A stretch of 64,000 nt of DNA from JAPOKJ01 sp031421635 (GTDB lineage: Bacteria > Pseudomonadota > Gammaproteobacteria > Burkholderiales > Burkholderiaceae_E), in NCBI GenBank assembly GCA_031421635.1, contig JANOPA010000020.1:23301-87300 (forward strand). Direction: 5' to 3'. Shown here piece after piece: positions 8,682-16,834 of the stretch; position 1 is the stretch's first letter, and each line of letters starts with the position of its first letter. The notes beneath the pieces are model-generated. The model had not been told where the DNA came from, ran no database searches, and was given only the letters and a program-made list of their open reading frames with translations. Both the position numbers and the translations under genes were made by a program.

Positions 8682-9212
8682 TCAAAGATCCTCCTCATCA
8701 GAGGGGCCTTGGCTGTTCGCGTGACGCAACAAAATCGCGACCAAGAGCGCTGCGGTCGCCGTACTCGCCAGTGCCGGGGACGTGCCAAAAATCTGAAGTA
8801 AGCCGTGTAACGCCTTTGCACTGAATTGCTGAACATAAGCCGCCAATTCCAGCACCTCAGAGGCATCAATTTTCTGAGTATCCTCGAGGCGAATACTGAA
8901 ATCGGACCAACCTGGCCGCTCGCAAACTCTAGCGAAGGCGCCATTTGCGACGCCCGTCATCGCAAGGATACCCAGCGGGCGTAGTAAATGTTCAAGCAAG
9001 CGCCGCCGCATCATAGGGGGCGCCTCGTCATAGGCTCTTGCGATTAACTCTACGATCATGATATCCGGCTCTTTTTGAAGGCATTCAACGCTGTGCTTCA
9101 GATCGTCTTTGCCCGTGGTTCGCATTTGCGATTGCTCCAAAAAGAGGATGCCGTTCACCCATATGACGAAAATGGAAATGAAAACTGCAACAGCCGTGAA
9201 CATATCAAACAA
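8682..9212 (-). CDS. conserved-looking membrane protein of unknown function
   Basis: A 176-residue protein I do not recognise. It has a hydrophobic N-terminal segment (about residues 4-22, rich in Phe, Val, Ile), a charged middle with a long predicted helix, and a second hydrophobic stretch near the C-terminus (about 145-163) followed by a short acidic tail. This suggests two membrane passes with a loop between. It stands alone, convergent with the enoyl-CoA hydratase gene. Coding character is plausible from composition, but no family motif supports a function. Confidence 0.6.
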   Translation of the reverse strand: MFDMFTAVAVFISIFVIWVNGILFLEQSQMRTTGKDDLKHSVECLQKEPDIMIVELIARAYDEAPPMMRRRLLEHLLRPLGILAMTGVANGAFARVCERPGWSDFSIRLEDTQKIDASEVLELAAYVQQFSAKALHGLLQIFGTSPALASTATAALLVAILLRHANSQGPSDEEDL

Positions 9213-9500
9213 TGTCAGGTATTGTTAAATAATTATTTTTTATAACCTCAGATTTTTCTGTTCGCGGTGCAACCAAAAGATTGCAAAGAGTCTTGGAAGA
9301 AGTGCTCCATGGGACCGGTGCGAAGGTGATGGAGGCGCGCTCATTTTGGCTGTTCCGCCCCAATGATGAGGCTCGCCTGAAAGAGCCCAATCGCCAGGTC
9401 GCCCTGGAGATGGCCAAAAAGTTTGGCGAGGATTCCGGCAAGGCTGTCCTAGCCTCTGCCAAGAAGCCTTAACGTAGCGTGGAAAAGTGAGGCGCTCGTA
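9213..9500. other. gene-poor stretch with a possible ORF remnant
   Basis: No complete gene is evident between the start of the unknown membrane protein and the efp terminator. On the + strand one frame stays open from about 9233 to 9472 and ends in the Lys/Ala-rich KAVLASAKKP, but it has no ATG or GTG near its 5' end and no ribosome site; only a TTG at 9281 is available. It may be a gene remnant. The first bases are AT-rich and could hold the promoter of the membrane protein gene. Confidence 0.4.
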
Positions 9501-9523
9501 AAAAAACCCGCCGAAGCGGGTTT
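9500..9523 (-). terminator. intrinsic terminator of the earP-efp transcript
   Basis: On the minus strand an 8-bp GC-rich stem (AAACCCGC / GCGGGTTT) with a four-base UUCG loop is followed by a run of seven T. It lies 44 bases after the efp stop. This is a textbook Rho-independent terminator. Confidence 0.9.
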
Positions 9524-9567
9524 GCGTCGAGTGCCTGAGGTCAAGCCTCTAGTTGAATCATGCCGAT

Positions 9568-10128
9568 TTACTTTACACGACCTTTGTATTCGCCGGTGCG
9601 CGTATCAATTTCAATTTTGTCTCCGATTTCTACAAATGCGGCTACTGGCAATTCGAAGCCGGTGGGCTTGATGCGGGCTGGCTTCATCACCTTGCCCGAG
9701 GTATCGCCACGAACAGCCGGCTCGGTGTATTCAACTTCGCGAACGACGCTGTTAGGCATTTCGACGGAGAGTGCGCGACCTTCGTAGAAAGTGATATCGC
9801 AAGGCATCCCTTCATCGATGTAGTTTAGGGCGTCGCCCATCGACTCTTTCTCGATCTCGTACTGGTTGTATTCACCATCCATGAACACGTACATTGGGTC
9901 GCCAAAGTAGGAGTAGGTGACTTCTTTTTTGTCCAGTGCAACGACTTCGAACTTCTCATCGGCTTTGTAGACGGTCTCCGTGCCGGAGGCATTGAGCAAG
10001 TTTCTCAGCTTCATCTTGACCACGGCAGAGTTACGGCCCGATTTATTGTATTCAGCCTTTAGGACGACCGTGGGAACGCTGTTGATCATCACAACATTGC
10101 CGGTACGCAATTCGGTAGCTAGTTTCAT
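9568..10128 (-). CDS. efp: translation elongation factor P (Arg32 type)
   Basis: A 186-residue EF-P, which enters the ribosome E site and relieves stalling at polyproline. I start at ATG 10128, since MKLATELRTG is the usual N-terminus and the residues upstream in the longer frame are not family-like. The tip loop reads NKSGRNS and places arginine at position 32, where other bacteria have a lysine modified by EpmA. Arg32 EF-P is activated by rhamnosylation by EarP, whose gene lies immediately upstream. Three beta-barrel domains appear complete, with the C-terminal signature region RTGEYKGRVK. A strong terminator follows. Confidence 0.97.
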   Translation of the reverse strand: MKLATELRTGNVVMINSVPTVVLKAEYNKSGRNSAVVKMKLRNLLNASGTETVYKADEKFEVVALDKKEVTYSYFGDPMYVFMDGEYNQYEIEKESMGDALNYIDEGMPCDITFYEGRALSVEMPNSVVREVEYTEPAVRGDTSGKVMKPARIKPTGFELPVAAFVEIGDKIEIDTRTGEYKGRVK

Positions 10129-10224
10129 GACAAGGTCTTCAAACGATGAGTTGCTGGCCGCTAAGGCCAAAGGGGTGACGGCGTGCGTTGCACGTGCCAA
10201 AGCCTTCAATTATAACCTGAGGAC

Positions 10225-11511
10225 TTAAAGGGCATCTAGGCTGGAGTTTTCCTTAGGTGCCAACTTTGCGGCTCTGACTATTTGCAGGCATAAATCGTCT
10301 TGTTCGGCAAGTAAGGCCGCGAAGGAACGCCCTTGCTCGGCGAGCTTGTCATAGGCTTTAATCCACCTGGCAAAGTCAACTGAGAAAGATTCAGGCAGTT
10401 CGCCGCTCAATTGATTCCAGGCCAAGCTCAGCCCGCGCTCTTCGAGAGGTCTCATGGCCAGAAACGATTCAAGTTTTGGCTGATGTGCTTGCTCGTCCTG
10501 GGGGTAGATGTTCCATATCATTGGCTTTCCTGCCCAAATGGCCCGAACAAAGGAATCCTCGCCTCGCACAAAATTGGCGTCGCTCAACCATAGAATTTCG
10601 TCGAAGCGATTCTGGGGTAGGCGCGGGACGGTCTTCACCTCAATACCTGTCGGCAAGGGCGTGCTGAGCTGGGGACGTGAGGGGCTTTGCGGACAGAGAA
10701 ACCAAATTCTTTCGACATCGAGAAGTCTTTGTTGCAGCGCCTGACCCGCGGCAATAACGAGCTTTTGCCAGGGAGTTTGCGGATAGCTAAACACGAAGAT
10801 CAGCAAAGTGGCCTGGCGAGGTCGATCAAACAAATCAGGAATACCTAGCTCATGAGAGAGTCTTGCTTGAGCATTGCAGTCTTTTAGAAACGCGTCGCGT
10901 TTGGCGAGTAAGTCACGTTCGCGTAACAAGCCACCTGTTCGAGCAGTGAACCCTGGGAAGAAGAAGTGCTCGGTCAGGCCTGAGGGTTTCAGGGAGGGCA
11001 GGAGATGATGAGTTTCTACCCAGGGCTCAGCGCTGAGGTATTCCAAATTCATCCATGAACTTTTGAGTGTGCGAGTTTTCGCAGCCGAGGAGCTTTGCCC
11101 TTCAATTTGTACACGATAGGAGTCGGGGAGGTCGCAGGCGAAGGCCGCAATGACCAGATGGGCGGGCTTTAAAAGTCGTGCCGGGCCAACCAAGGACGGT
11201 GTTGGTGTTTTGCGGGTTTTCCATTCAAAAATGCGTACCCCATCGACTAAATATCCGAAAGCAGGTGCTGGAGAACGCGAACGACGCACTCTGGCCCGTT
11301 TTGCACTGACGCGGTTCAAGGCTCTACCTAGTCTTGGGACCAGGCTCGCAAGCACGTCAAGTCGATCGATAATAAGGCGAACCTTAAAGCCGTGCTCGAA
11401 AGCCATTTGGCGCGCCAAGCGCCAACAGACGCCAGCATCGCCAAAGTTGTCGACCACGCGGCAGAAGATATCGACGGTCTTGCGCTTATCCTTATTGTTC
11501 CCAAAGTTCAT
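10225..11511 (-). CDS. earP: EF-P arginine rhamnosyltransferase EarP
   Basis: A 428-residue protein. The N-terminal signature DIFCRVVDNFGDAGVCWRLA is the hallmark of EarP (formerly DUF2331), a GT-B glycosyltransferase that transfers rhamnose from dTDP-rhamnose to Arg32 of EF-P. The region GEDSFVRAIWAGKPMIWNIY near residue 320 matches the nucleotide-sugar site. Placement 96 bases upstream of an Arg32-type efp gene is the known linkage and confirms the assignment. It lies 41 bases after cysN on the same strand, so some read-through from the cys operon is possible. Confidence 0.95.
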   Translation of the reverse strand: MNFGNNKDKRKTVDIFCRVVDNFGDAGVCWRLARQMAFEHGFKVRLIIDRLDVLASLVPRLGRALNRVSAKRARVRRSRSPAPAFGYLVDGVRIFEWKTRKTPTPSLVGPARLLKPAHLVIAAFACDLPDSYRVQIEGQSSSAAKTRTLKSSWMNLEYLSAEPWVETHHLLPSLKPSGLTEHFFFPGFTARTGGLLRERDLLAKRDAFLKDCNAQARLSHELGIPDLFDRPRQATLLIFVFSYPQTPWQKLVIAAGQALQQRLLDVERIWFLCPQSPSRPQLSTPLPTGIEVKTVPRLPQNRFDEILWLSDANFVRGEDSFVRAIWAGKPMIWNIYPQDEQAHQPKLESFLAMRPLEERGLSLAWNQLSGELPESFSVDFARWIKAYDKLAEQGRSFAALLAEQDDLCLQIVRAAKLAPKENSSLDAL

Positions 11512-11552
11512 TGGGCAATAATGACATAGCGCGCTGAAGCCTTAAACTTTCC

Positions 11553-12986
11553 TTACGCTACGATGCCAGCCGCCAAACTATCCAAACTATTCGGGTCTAG
11601 CACCAACAAGCTTCCTGTGCGCGGAAACTCAATATAGGAATCCGTGAGCAAACTATGAGCTAACGACAGTCGAACTGTGGCGACTTCGTTGAGCTTGAGT
11701 TCGTTTAGGTTTTGCGCCCTGAGAAATTGTCCTTGCTTAAGATCTAGAGTTTCGGTGATCGCATCGATTTTCGCAATACTGGTCCGTGCTCCCTGTTTAA
11801 CGAGAAGGCGTTGCCCGACTCGCGCCGGTGTTTCGCTCATCCAGCAAAGTTGCGCATTTAAGCTGCGACTAAGACTCGGTTTTCGGTCTTGGTGATAGAG
11901 CGTGTCGCCGCGGCTGATGTCCAGATCGTCAGTAAGCGTTAGAGTCACTGATTGCCCCGACAAGGCGGTGTCGAGCAACTCCATGTTCGCGCCTGTTAAT
12001 TGGTAAATGCCCGCGATTGTCGACGTACGTTCGATCCCCTCTGGACTTGTGGACGCGATGCTATCGCCGATGCTTAGCTGACCCGATTCAACCCGTCCGG
12101 CCAAGCCTCGAAAATCGTGCAGCAGTCCCGCTTCGCGACCGGTGGGACGGGACACCAGTTGTACAGTGAAGCGCAAATCAGCGCTTGCTTTAAAGCCGGA
12201 GAGGCTTGCGCTGGACTCGATCACCTCAATCAAGCTGGCACCGGTATACCACGCCAAACGCTTGGTATCGGTGCTTCGGGTCACGATGTTGTCACCATCC
12301 ACTGCGACGACTGGAATGAACTCGAAATGATACTGCTCCTGTGTCGATGCCGAGGCAAGTGTTGCACTTGCAGCGGGGAGTAGTGCTTTTAGTTCTTCGA
12401 CTAGCGCTTGATAGCGCGTCTGCGAGAACTCGACTAAATCCATTTTGTTGATCACGAACACAATGGACGGCACCCTTAGCCATTGGGCGATTCGCAAATG
12501 TCGCAGGCTTTGCTCGGTCGGACCCTGTCGCGCGTCGATCATGATCAGTGCAACATCGGCCTGACTGGCCGCACACACCATGTTGCGGGTGTATTGGACA
12601 TGTCCTGGTGAGTCGCACAGGATGAAGGGACGACCTTGATGATTGAAGTAGCGATAGGCCACATCAATGGTGATTCCTTGCTCGCGCTCGGCCATGAGCC
12701 CATCGGTGAAGAGTGACAAATCCAGTTCACCGCGACCATTGCGGCGTGAAGCCGCGCGTAAATCGTCGAGGATATCGTCGGTCATTAGCTTGAGGTCGTA
12801 CATGAGTCGACCGATCAACGTGCTTTTTCCGTCGTCGACACTACCGGCCGTCATGATGCGTAATGGAGCTTGTCCAGCTGGTTGACCAGCGGGTCTGATC
12901 GCTCGAGCCGGTGCGCTAGCTTTCTCCGTGGCGATTAGTTGAGAGTCTTGAGTACGGTTCGAAAATTTTTCGTGCGGTGCATTCAT
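11553..12986 (-). CDS. cysN: sulfate adenylyltransferase subunit 1 (GTPase)
   Basis: A 477-residue elongation-factor-like GTPase that couples GTP hydrolysis to APS formation by CysD in assimilatory sulfate activation. G motifs are visible: GSVDDGKST (P loop), DSPGHVQY and NKMD. After the GTPase domain there are two beta-barrel domains. The first 40 residues are a Pro/Ala-rich extension. No APS-kinase (CysC) domain is fused, so the product is APS, in line with the APS-type reductase next door. Its ATG overlaps the cysD stop in a TAATG, typical of translational coupling. Confidence 0.95.
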   Translation of the reverse strand: MNAPHEKFSNRTQDSQLIATEKASAPARAIRPAGQPAGQAPLRIMTAGSVDDGKSTLIGRLMYDLKLMTDDILDDLRAASRRNGRGELDLSLFTDGLMAEREQGITIDVAYRYFNHQGRPFILCDSPGHVQYTRNMVCAASQADVALIMIDARQGPTEQSLRHLRIAQWLRVPSIVFVINKMDLVEFSQTRYQALVEELKALLPAASATLASASTQEQYHFEFIPVVAVDGDNIVTRSTDTKRLAWYTGASLIEVIESSASLSGFKASADLRFTVQLVSRPTGREAGLLHDFRGLAGRVESGQLSIGDSIASTSPEGIERTSTIAGIYQLTGANMELLDTALSGQSVTLTLTDDLDISRGDTLYHQDRKPSLSRSLNAQLCWMSETPARVGQRLLVKQGARTSIAKIDAITETLDLKQGQFLRAQNLNELKLNEVATVRLSLAHSLLTDSYIEFPRTGSLLVLDPNSLDSLAAGIVA

Positions 12987-13876
12987 TAGAAATAACCTTC
13001 TTTTTTACGGAGCTCCATGGCGGCCTCCGAGGTTTGATCATCGAGTCTTGTTGCCCCGCGTTCACTGACCCTGGCGATCAGTGTTTCTTGCAAAATGGCC
13101 GCTGAGTTTTTTGCGGCAGATTCCACGGGGCATGTGCAAGTCATATCGCCCACGGTGCGATAGCGTACCTGCACCGGCTCAATGGTCTCCCCGTTTAAGG
13201 CGGGCGTCGCGTGGGTGACCGCAAGCCACTTGCCTGAGCGTCTTACGCAAGGGCGGGTGTGGCTAAAATAGATCGAAGGCAAAGCTAGGTTCTCGCGAAC
13301 GATATACGACCAGACGTCAAGTTCGGTCCAATTGCTAATCGGAAAAACTCGCATATGCTCGCCCTTACGGACCCGTCCGTTGTAAAGGCTCCATACCTCT
13401 GGCCTTTGTCGACGAGGGTTCCACGCCCCAAACTCATCTCGATGCGAAAAGATACGCTCCTTGGCTCTTGCCTTTTCCTCATCGCGGCGCGCACCACCAA
13501 TTAGGCAATCAAAACCGTTTTCCTGCACTGCTTCGAGCAAGGTGACCGATTGCAGCGCGTTGCGTGAGCCCAGTGGTCCAGGATCGGAGACGGTGCCTCG
13601 GGCAATACTGTCCTCGACATGACCAACGACCAAACGCTCACCGAGGCGTTGGACCGTTGCGTCGCGAAAGCTGATGACCTCCGGGAAGTTATGTCCTGTA
13701 TCAATGTGTAAGAAGCTAAGCGGCAGGCGCATGGGTCGAAATGCCTTTTCAATAAGGCGCAGCACTACTACTGAGTCTTTCCCTGCTGAAAAGAGTAGCG
13801 CAGCGTTGCGGCTTTCGGCAATGGCTTCGCGCAGGATATGGATAGCTTCGTTTTCAAGAGCGTCTAAGTGATTCAC
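12986..13876 (-). CDS. cysD: sulfate adenylyltransferase subunit 2
   Basis: A 296-residue PP-loop ATP pyrophosphatase family enzyme. The PP-loop is seen as FSAGKDSVV near residue 30; IDTGHNFPEV and GGARRDEEKARAKER are characteristic of CysD. Length agrees with the family (about 300). With CysN it makes APS from sulfate and ATP. It sits between cysH (13 bases upstream) and cysN (overlapping), forming the operon cysH-cysD-cysN. Confidence 0.96.
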   Translation of the reverse strand: MNHLDALENEAIHILREAIAESRNAALLFSAGKDSVVVLRLIEKAFRPMRLPLSFLHIDTGHNFPEVISFRDATVQRLGERLVVGHVEDSIARGTVSDPGPLGSRNALQSVTLLEAVQENGFDCLIGGARRDEEKARAKERIFSHRDEFGAWNPRRQRPEVWSLYNGRVRKGEHMRVFPISNWTELDVWSYIVRENLALPSIYFSHTRPCVRRSGKWLAVTHATPALNGETIEPVQVRYRTVGDMTCTCPVESAAKNSAAILQETLIARVSERGATRLDDQTSEAAMELRKKEGYF

Positions 13877-13889
13877 AGCTTTCCCTCGT

Positions 13890-14663
13890 TTAATTTGCAG
13901 TGCGAACCAGTCGGCCGCTTTCGTCTACATGTAGCCCGCACTCTTGGGCGGCTGATTCGTTCCCCTGGGATTTTTCTTGCTCCCACCACCAGCGCCCGGC
14001 GCGCGGATGCTCGTCTAACCTGATCGCCCGAGTACAAGGTGCACAGCCTATGCTGGGAAATCCTTGAGCGTGAAGCGCATTCACGGGAACTTCATGACGC
14101 TCAAGATAGTTCTGCACGGCTTCCAGACTCCATTCCAAGAGGGGGTTGTATTTGTCGAGGCCTGTGAGGGGATCAACACTCTTAAAGCTCAGGGTGGTTC
14201 TCGCCTCGGACTGCTCGCGTCGCAGACCCGTGATCCAGGCCTGAGAATCTTCTAGCGCGCGCTTCAGAGGCTCGATTTTTCGAACCGAGCAACAAGCCTT
14301 GCGCGCTTCTATGCTGTCGTAAAATCCATTGATCCCGATTTGAGAGACGAGAGCCTCTACTGCCTGAGCTAAGGGTGCAATGACCTTTATTCTGAGTGGC
14401 GCGTAATGGCGTTCCACCTGACTTAAGAGCGCATAGGTTTCTTCATGTAAGCGCCCGGTATCGAGGGTGAATATTTCGATGGGAAGTTGATGACGGGCAA
14501 TCAGATCGGTCAGCACCATGTCTTCCAGCCCAAGGGAGCTGGCGAATGAAAGCTTGTTGTGACTGAGGCAAAGCTCCTGGAGCACTTGGTGCAAGCGAGT
14601 TTCGAGGAGATGGTTCAGCGTTGTAGGAGCACGTGAGGTCCCATTGATGACAGCATCGCTCAC
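13890..14663 (-). CDS. cysH: adenylylsulfate (APS) reductase
   Basis: A thiol-dependent reductase making sulfite from APS. Four cysteines in two pairs (KACCSVRK and GCAPCTRA) are the [4Fe-4S] ligands that mark the APS-reducing branch rather than the cluster-free PAPS reductase. FTLDTGRLHEET and ITGLRREQS are family substrate motifs. I choose the GTG at 14663 (about 258 residues) because an AGAGAGG ribosome site lies just upstream and homology starts soon after; the frame could reach ATG 14756, but those 31 residues look non-family. It is the first gene of cysHDN. Confidence 0.9.
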   Translation of the reverse strand: MSDAVINGTSRAPTTLNHLLETRLHQVLQELCLSHNKLSFASSLGLEDMVLTDLIARHQLPIEIFTLDTGRLHEETYALLSQVERHYAPLRIKVIAPLAQAVEALVSQIGINGFYDSIEARKACCSVRKIEPLKRALEDSQAWITGLRREQSEARTTLSFKSVDPLTGLDKYNPLLEWSLEAVQNYLERHEVPVNALHAQGFPSIGCAPCTRAIRLDEHPRAGRWWWEQEKSQGNESAAQECGLHVDESGRLVRTAN

Positions 14664-14855
14664 AGTGGCCTCTCTTTTTTTGTGTGGATCAAGAGTGGCG
14701 AAGCTTAGAGTTGAGAAGACGTTTTGAGAAAGATCAAAGCTCGAACTCGCTCGCATTTCTCATTCTAAGAACATTTACTTCTCTGCAAAGGCCCAGTAGT
14801 GTGGTCACTCATCGCCCTGGTCTAGGGGCGCTCTTTTGCGAAGGCGCCTTTAGCC

Positions 14856-15857
14856 TTAAGAGAAAGCCCGAACTTTGATGGTCTCTAGGCCTAGATGAGC
14901 CAGTATTTGTTGCGAGTCCGCAGGCTCGCAGCCCGCGCGCTGGATACAGTAACTCGCGCTGGCAATAGCCTGGACAAGAGCGGCTTCTAAGCGCGTTTCG
15001 TTCGTCATGCTCGAAGGGGCGGCGAGGACAATGCTCTGTTGAAGAGTTGTTCCAAGCAAGGCGCACAGCAACCCGGCAAGAAAACAATCTCCGGCACCTA
15101 CGGTGTCAACCAGGTTGAGCGAGGCATGGTCCTTACCGTGCCAAGCTCGTCCATCTCTTGCCAAAAGATAAGCGCCTTCCGATCCTAGAGTGAGCGCGAC
15201 CCATTGAGCGGGGCTCAACTCAAAGAGCGCTTGAGCGGCTTGCAATGGGTCGGAGATACCGTCGAACAGAAATTCCAGATCGTCGTCACTGGCTTTGAGC
15301 AAATCCGCCATGGTGATGGCCTGTAAAACGCTCGCCCGATAGGCTTTTGGGTTGGAGACGACCGCGGGTCTCATATTAATGTCGATCACTACGCCGAGAC
15401 CTGCTTTACGACTGCTTTCAAGCCAGGGATGATAGATCTCCTGATCTTCGGGGGCCAGCGCTAAACAGCCGATAGCCACAAGTTCAAGCTCGCTTATCGA
15501 CTGCGTATTTGCTATGAGGGTCGTGGAGGTGATTGCTCGGTCTGCCACGCCTTCACGATAGAACGAGTACTGTGGCTGACCGTCACTATCGATCGCGACG
15601 ACCGCCAGGGCGCTTGGCTCCCCGACCGCTTGGCTTTGGGCCAGGTGCCCACCGTCTTCCTGGAGTTGCCTTGCTAGAAGCTGGCCAAGACGATCTTTGG
15701 AGAAAGGATTGAGGTAACAGGTCGAGACCGCCTGACGTGCTAAGGCACGACTCAAATTGTAGACCGCTCCACCCATGCACGGGCGCAAACGGCCATCGGC
15801 CTCAGCGACTAAATCGATTAAGGCCTCACCTGCGGTCGCAATGCGCGCTTTCAACAT
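14856..15857 (-). CDS. PfkB-family sugar kinase, probably fructokinase
   Basis: A 333-residue ribokinase/PfkB-family kinase. The N-terminus TAGEALIDLVAE and MGGAVYNLSRALA fit fructokinase-type members. The C-terminal ATP/anion-hole signature DTVGAGDCF is at residues 251-259, with Asp257 as predicted catalytic base. It would phosphorylate fructose on entry to metabolism. It is divergent from a fructose-type ABC transporter operon across a 111-base promoter region, which supports the substrate guess. Confidence 0.87.
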   Translation of the reverse strand: MLKARIATAGEALIDLVAEADGRLRPCMGGAVYNLSRALARQAVSTCYLNPFSKDRLGQLLARQLQEDGGHLAQSQAVGEPSALAVVAIDSDGQPQYSFYREGVADRAITSTTLIANTQSISELELVAIGCLALAPEDQEIYHPWLESSRKAGLGVVIDINMRPAVVSNPKAYRASVLQAITMADLLKASDDDLEFLFDGISDPLQAAQALFELSPAQWVALTLGSEGAYLLARDGRAWHGKDHASLNLVDTVGAGDCFLAGLLCALLGTTLQQSIVLAAPSSMTNETRLEAALVQAIASASYCIQRAGCEPADSQQILAHLGLETIKVRAFS

Positions 15858-15884
15858 GGAGCCCCCTTTTCGTAGAAATGGAAC

Positions 15885-15895
15885 TTACTTAGTAA
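15885..15895. promoter_or_regulatory. palindrome, candidate operator for the ROK repressor
   Basis: TTACTTAGTAA is a perfect 5+1+5 palindrome in the intergenic region between the fructokinase gene and the transporter operon. It lies upstream of the predicted frcB -35 element and close to the fructokinase start, where one regulator could control both directions. That the downstream ROK protein binds it is inference. Confidence 0.4.
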
Positions 15896-15901
15896 AACCA
15901 C

Positions 15902-15930
15902 TTGATTTAATTATGCCTGATCACTATAGC
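15902..15930 (+). promoter_or_regulatory. sigma70-like promoter of the frc operon
   Basis: TTGATT and TATAGC are separated by exactly 17 bases, with the -10 ending 38 bases before the frcB start. A GAGGAG ribosome site follows at 15955-15960. It is the best match in the divergent region. Confidence 0.55.
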
Positions 15931-15968
15931 TGGGTTCGGATTTTTAAAAACACTGAGGAGACAGCCCA

Positions 15969-16795
15969 ATGAAGACCCACACAACACTTGCCAAGAACGC
16001 GACCTCTGCAAAAATTTCTTGTTTAGGCGCGGTTGCAGTTGCTGCGGCGATGCTCGGCCTGAGTAGTGCAGCTTGGTCAAAAGACCAGGTGGTGATCGGC
16101 TTGATCACCAAGACTGAAACCAATCCTTTCTTCGTCAAAATGAAAGAAGGTGCGGCTACCGAGGCGAAGAAAGTAGGCGCCAAGCTTATAACAGCTTCGG
16201 GCAAACAAGATGGCGATACTGCGGCTCAAATTGCCGCGCTGGAAAACATGGCTTCGGCCGGTGCCAAGACGATCCTGATCACATCGAGTGGTGATGCCAT
16301 CATCCCAATGGTTTCATGAAAGGGTTTGGATTGCCCGCTGCCGATGCCAAGTCGAACGAATTGTCGAAAGACGGCGCTGTGGTGTGTATGGCGGATAGTT
16401 TTGGTGATGCGGCGAAGGGTCAAACGGCGATGGAGAACTGCTTGCAGAAAGACCCAAGCATTAACCTGGTGTACACGATCAATGAACCTGCTGCTGCCGG
16501 TGCGCATAAGGCTTTGAAAAAAGCGGGCAAAAAAGATGTAATGATTGTGTCCGTGGACGGTGGCTGCCAAGGCATTAAAGATACGGCTTCAGGTGTCATC
16601 GCTGCAACTTCTCAGCAATATCCTTTGAAAATGGCCGCTATGGGTGTGGCAGCCGGCATGGACTTTGCGCAGAATGGAAAGAAGGCCTCCGGTTATGTGG
16701 ATACCGGTGTGACATTGATTGCCCATATAGCGATCAAGGGCGTTGATAGTAACGATACCAAGACTGGCCTGAATCTGTGTTGGGGTAAGAAGTAA
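15969..16795 (+). pseudogene. frcB: fructose-type ABC transporter substrate-binding protein, disrupted
   Basis: The first frame (15969-16319) gives a signal peptide and the start of a type 1 periplasmic sugar-binding protein (VVIGLITKTETNPFFVKMKEG). It reaches DAIIP and then stops at TGA 16317. The second frame resumes at about 16304 with NGFMKGFGLP and continues to the normal end NLCWGKK at 16795. Between DAIIP and NGFMKGFG, intact FrcB-like proteins have roughly 60-65 more residues (the hinge and second-lobe start). So the gene carries an internal deletion that also shifts the frame. Both remaining parts are otherwise well conserved, suggesting a recent event or an assembly error. Confidence 0.85.
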
Positions 16796-16834
16796 TCTTT
16801 CGTCGTTAGCGCACTTAGAAGAGGCGAGTGTTTG

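Noticed and set aside
15969..16795. Programmed frameshift in the fructose receptor
   Set aside because: A frameshift alone could not restore the missing 60-65 residues, so a deletion is needed.
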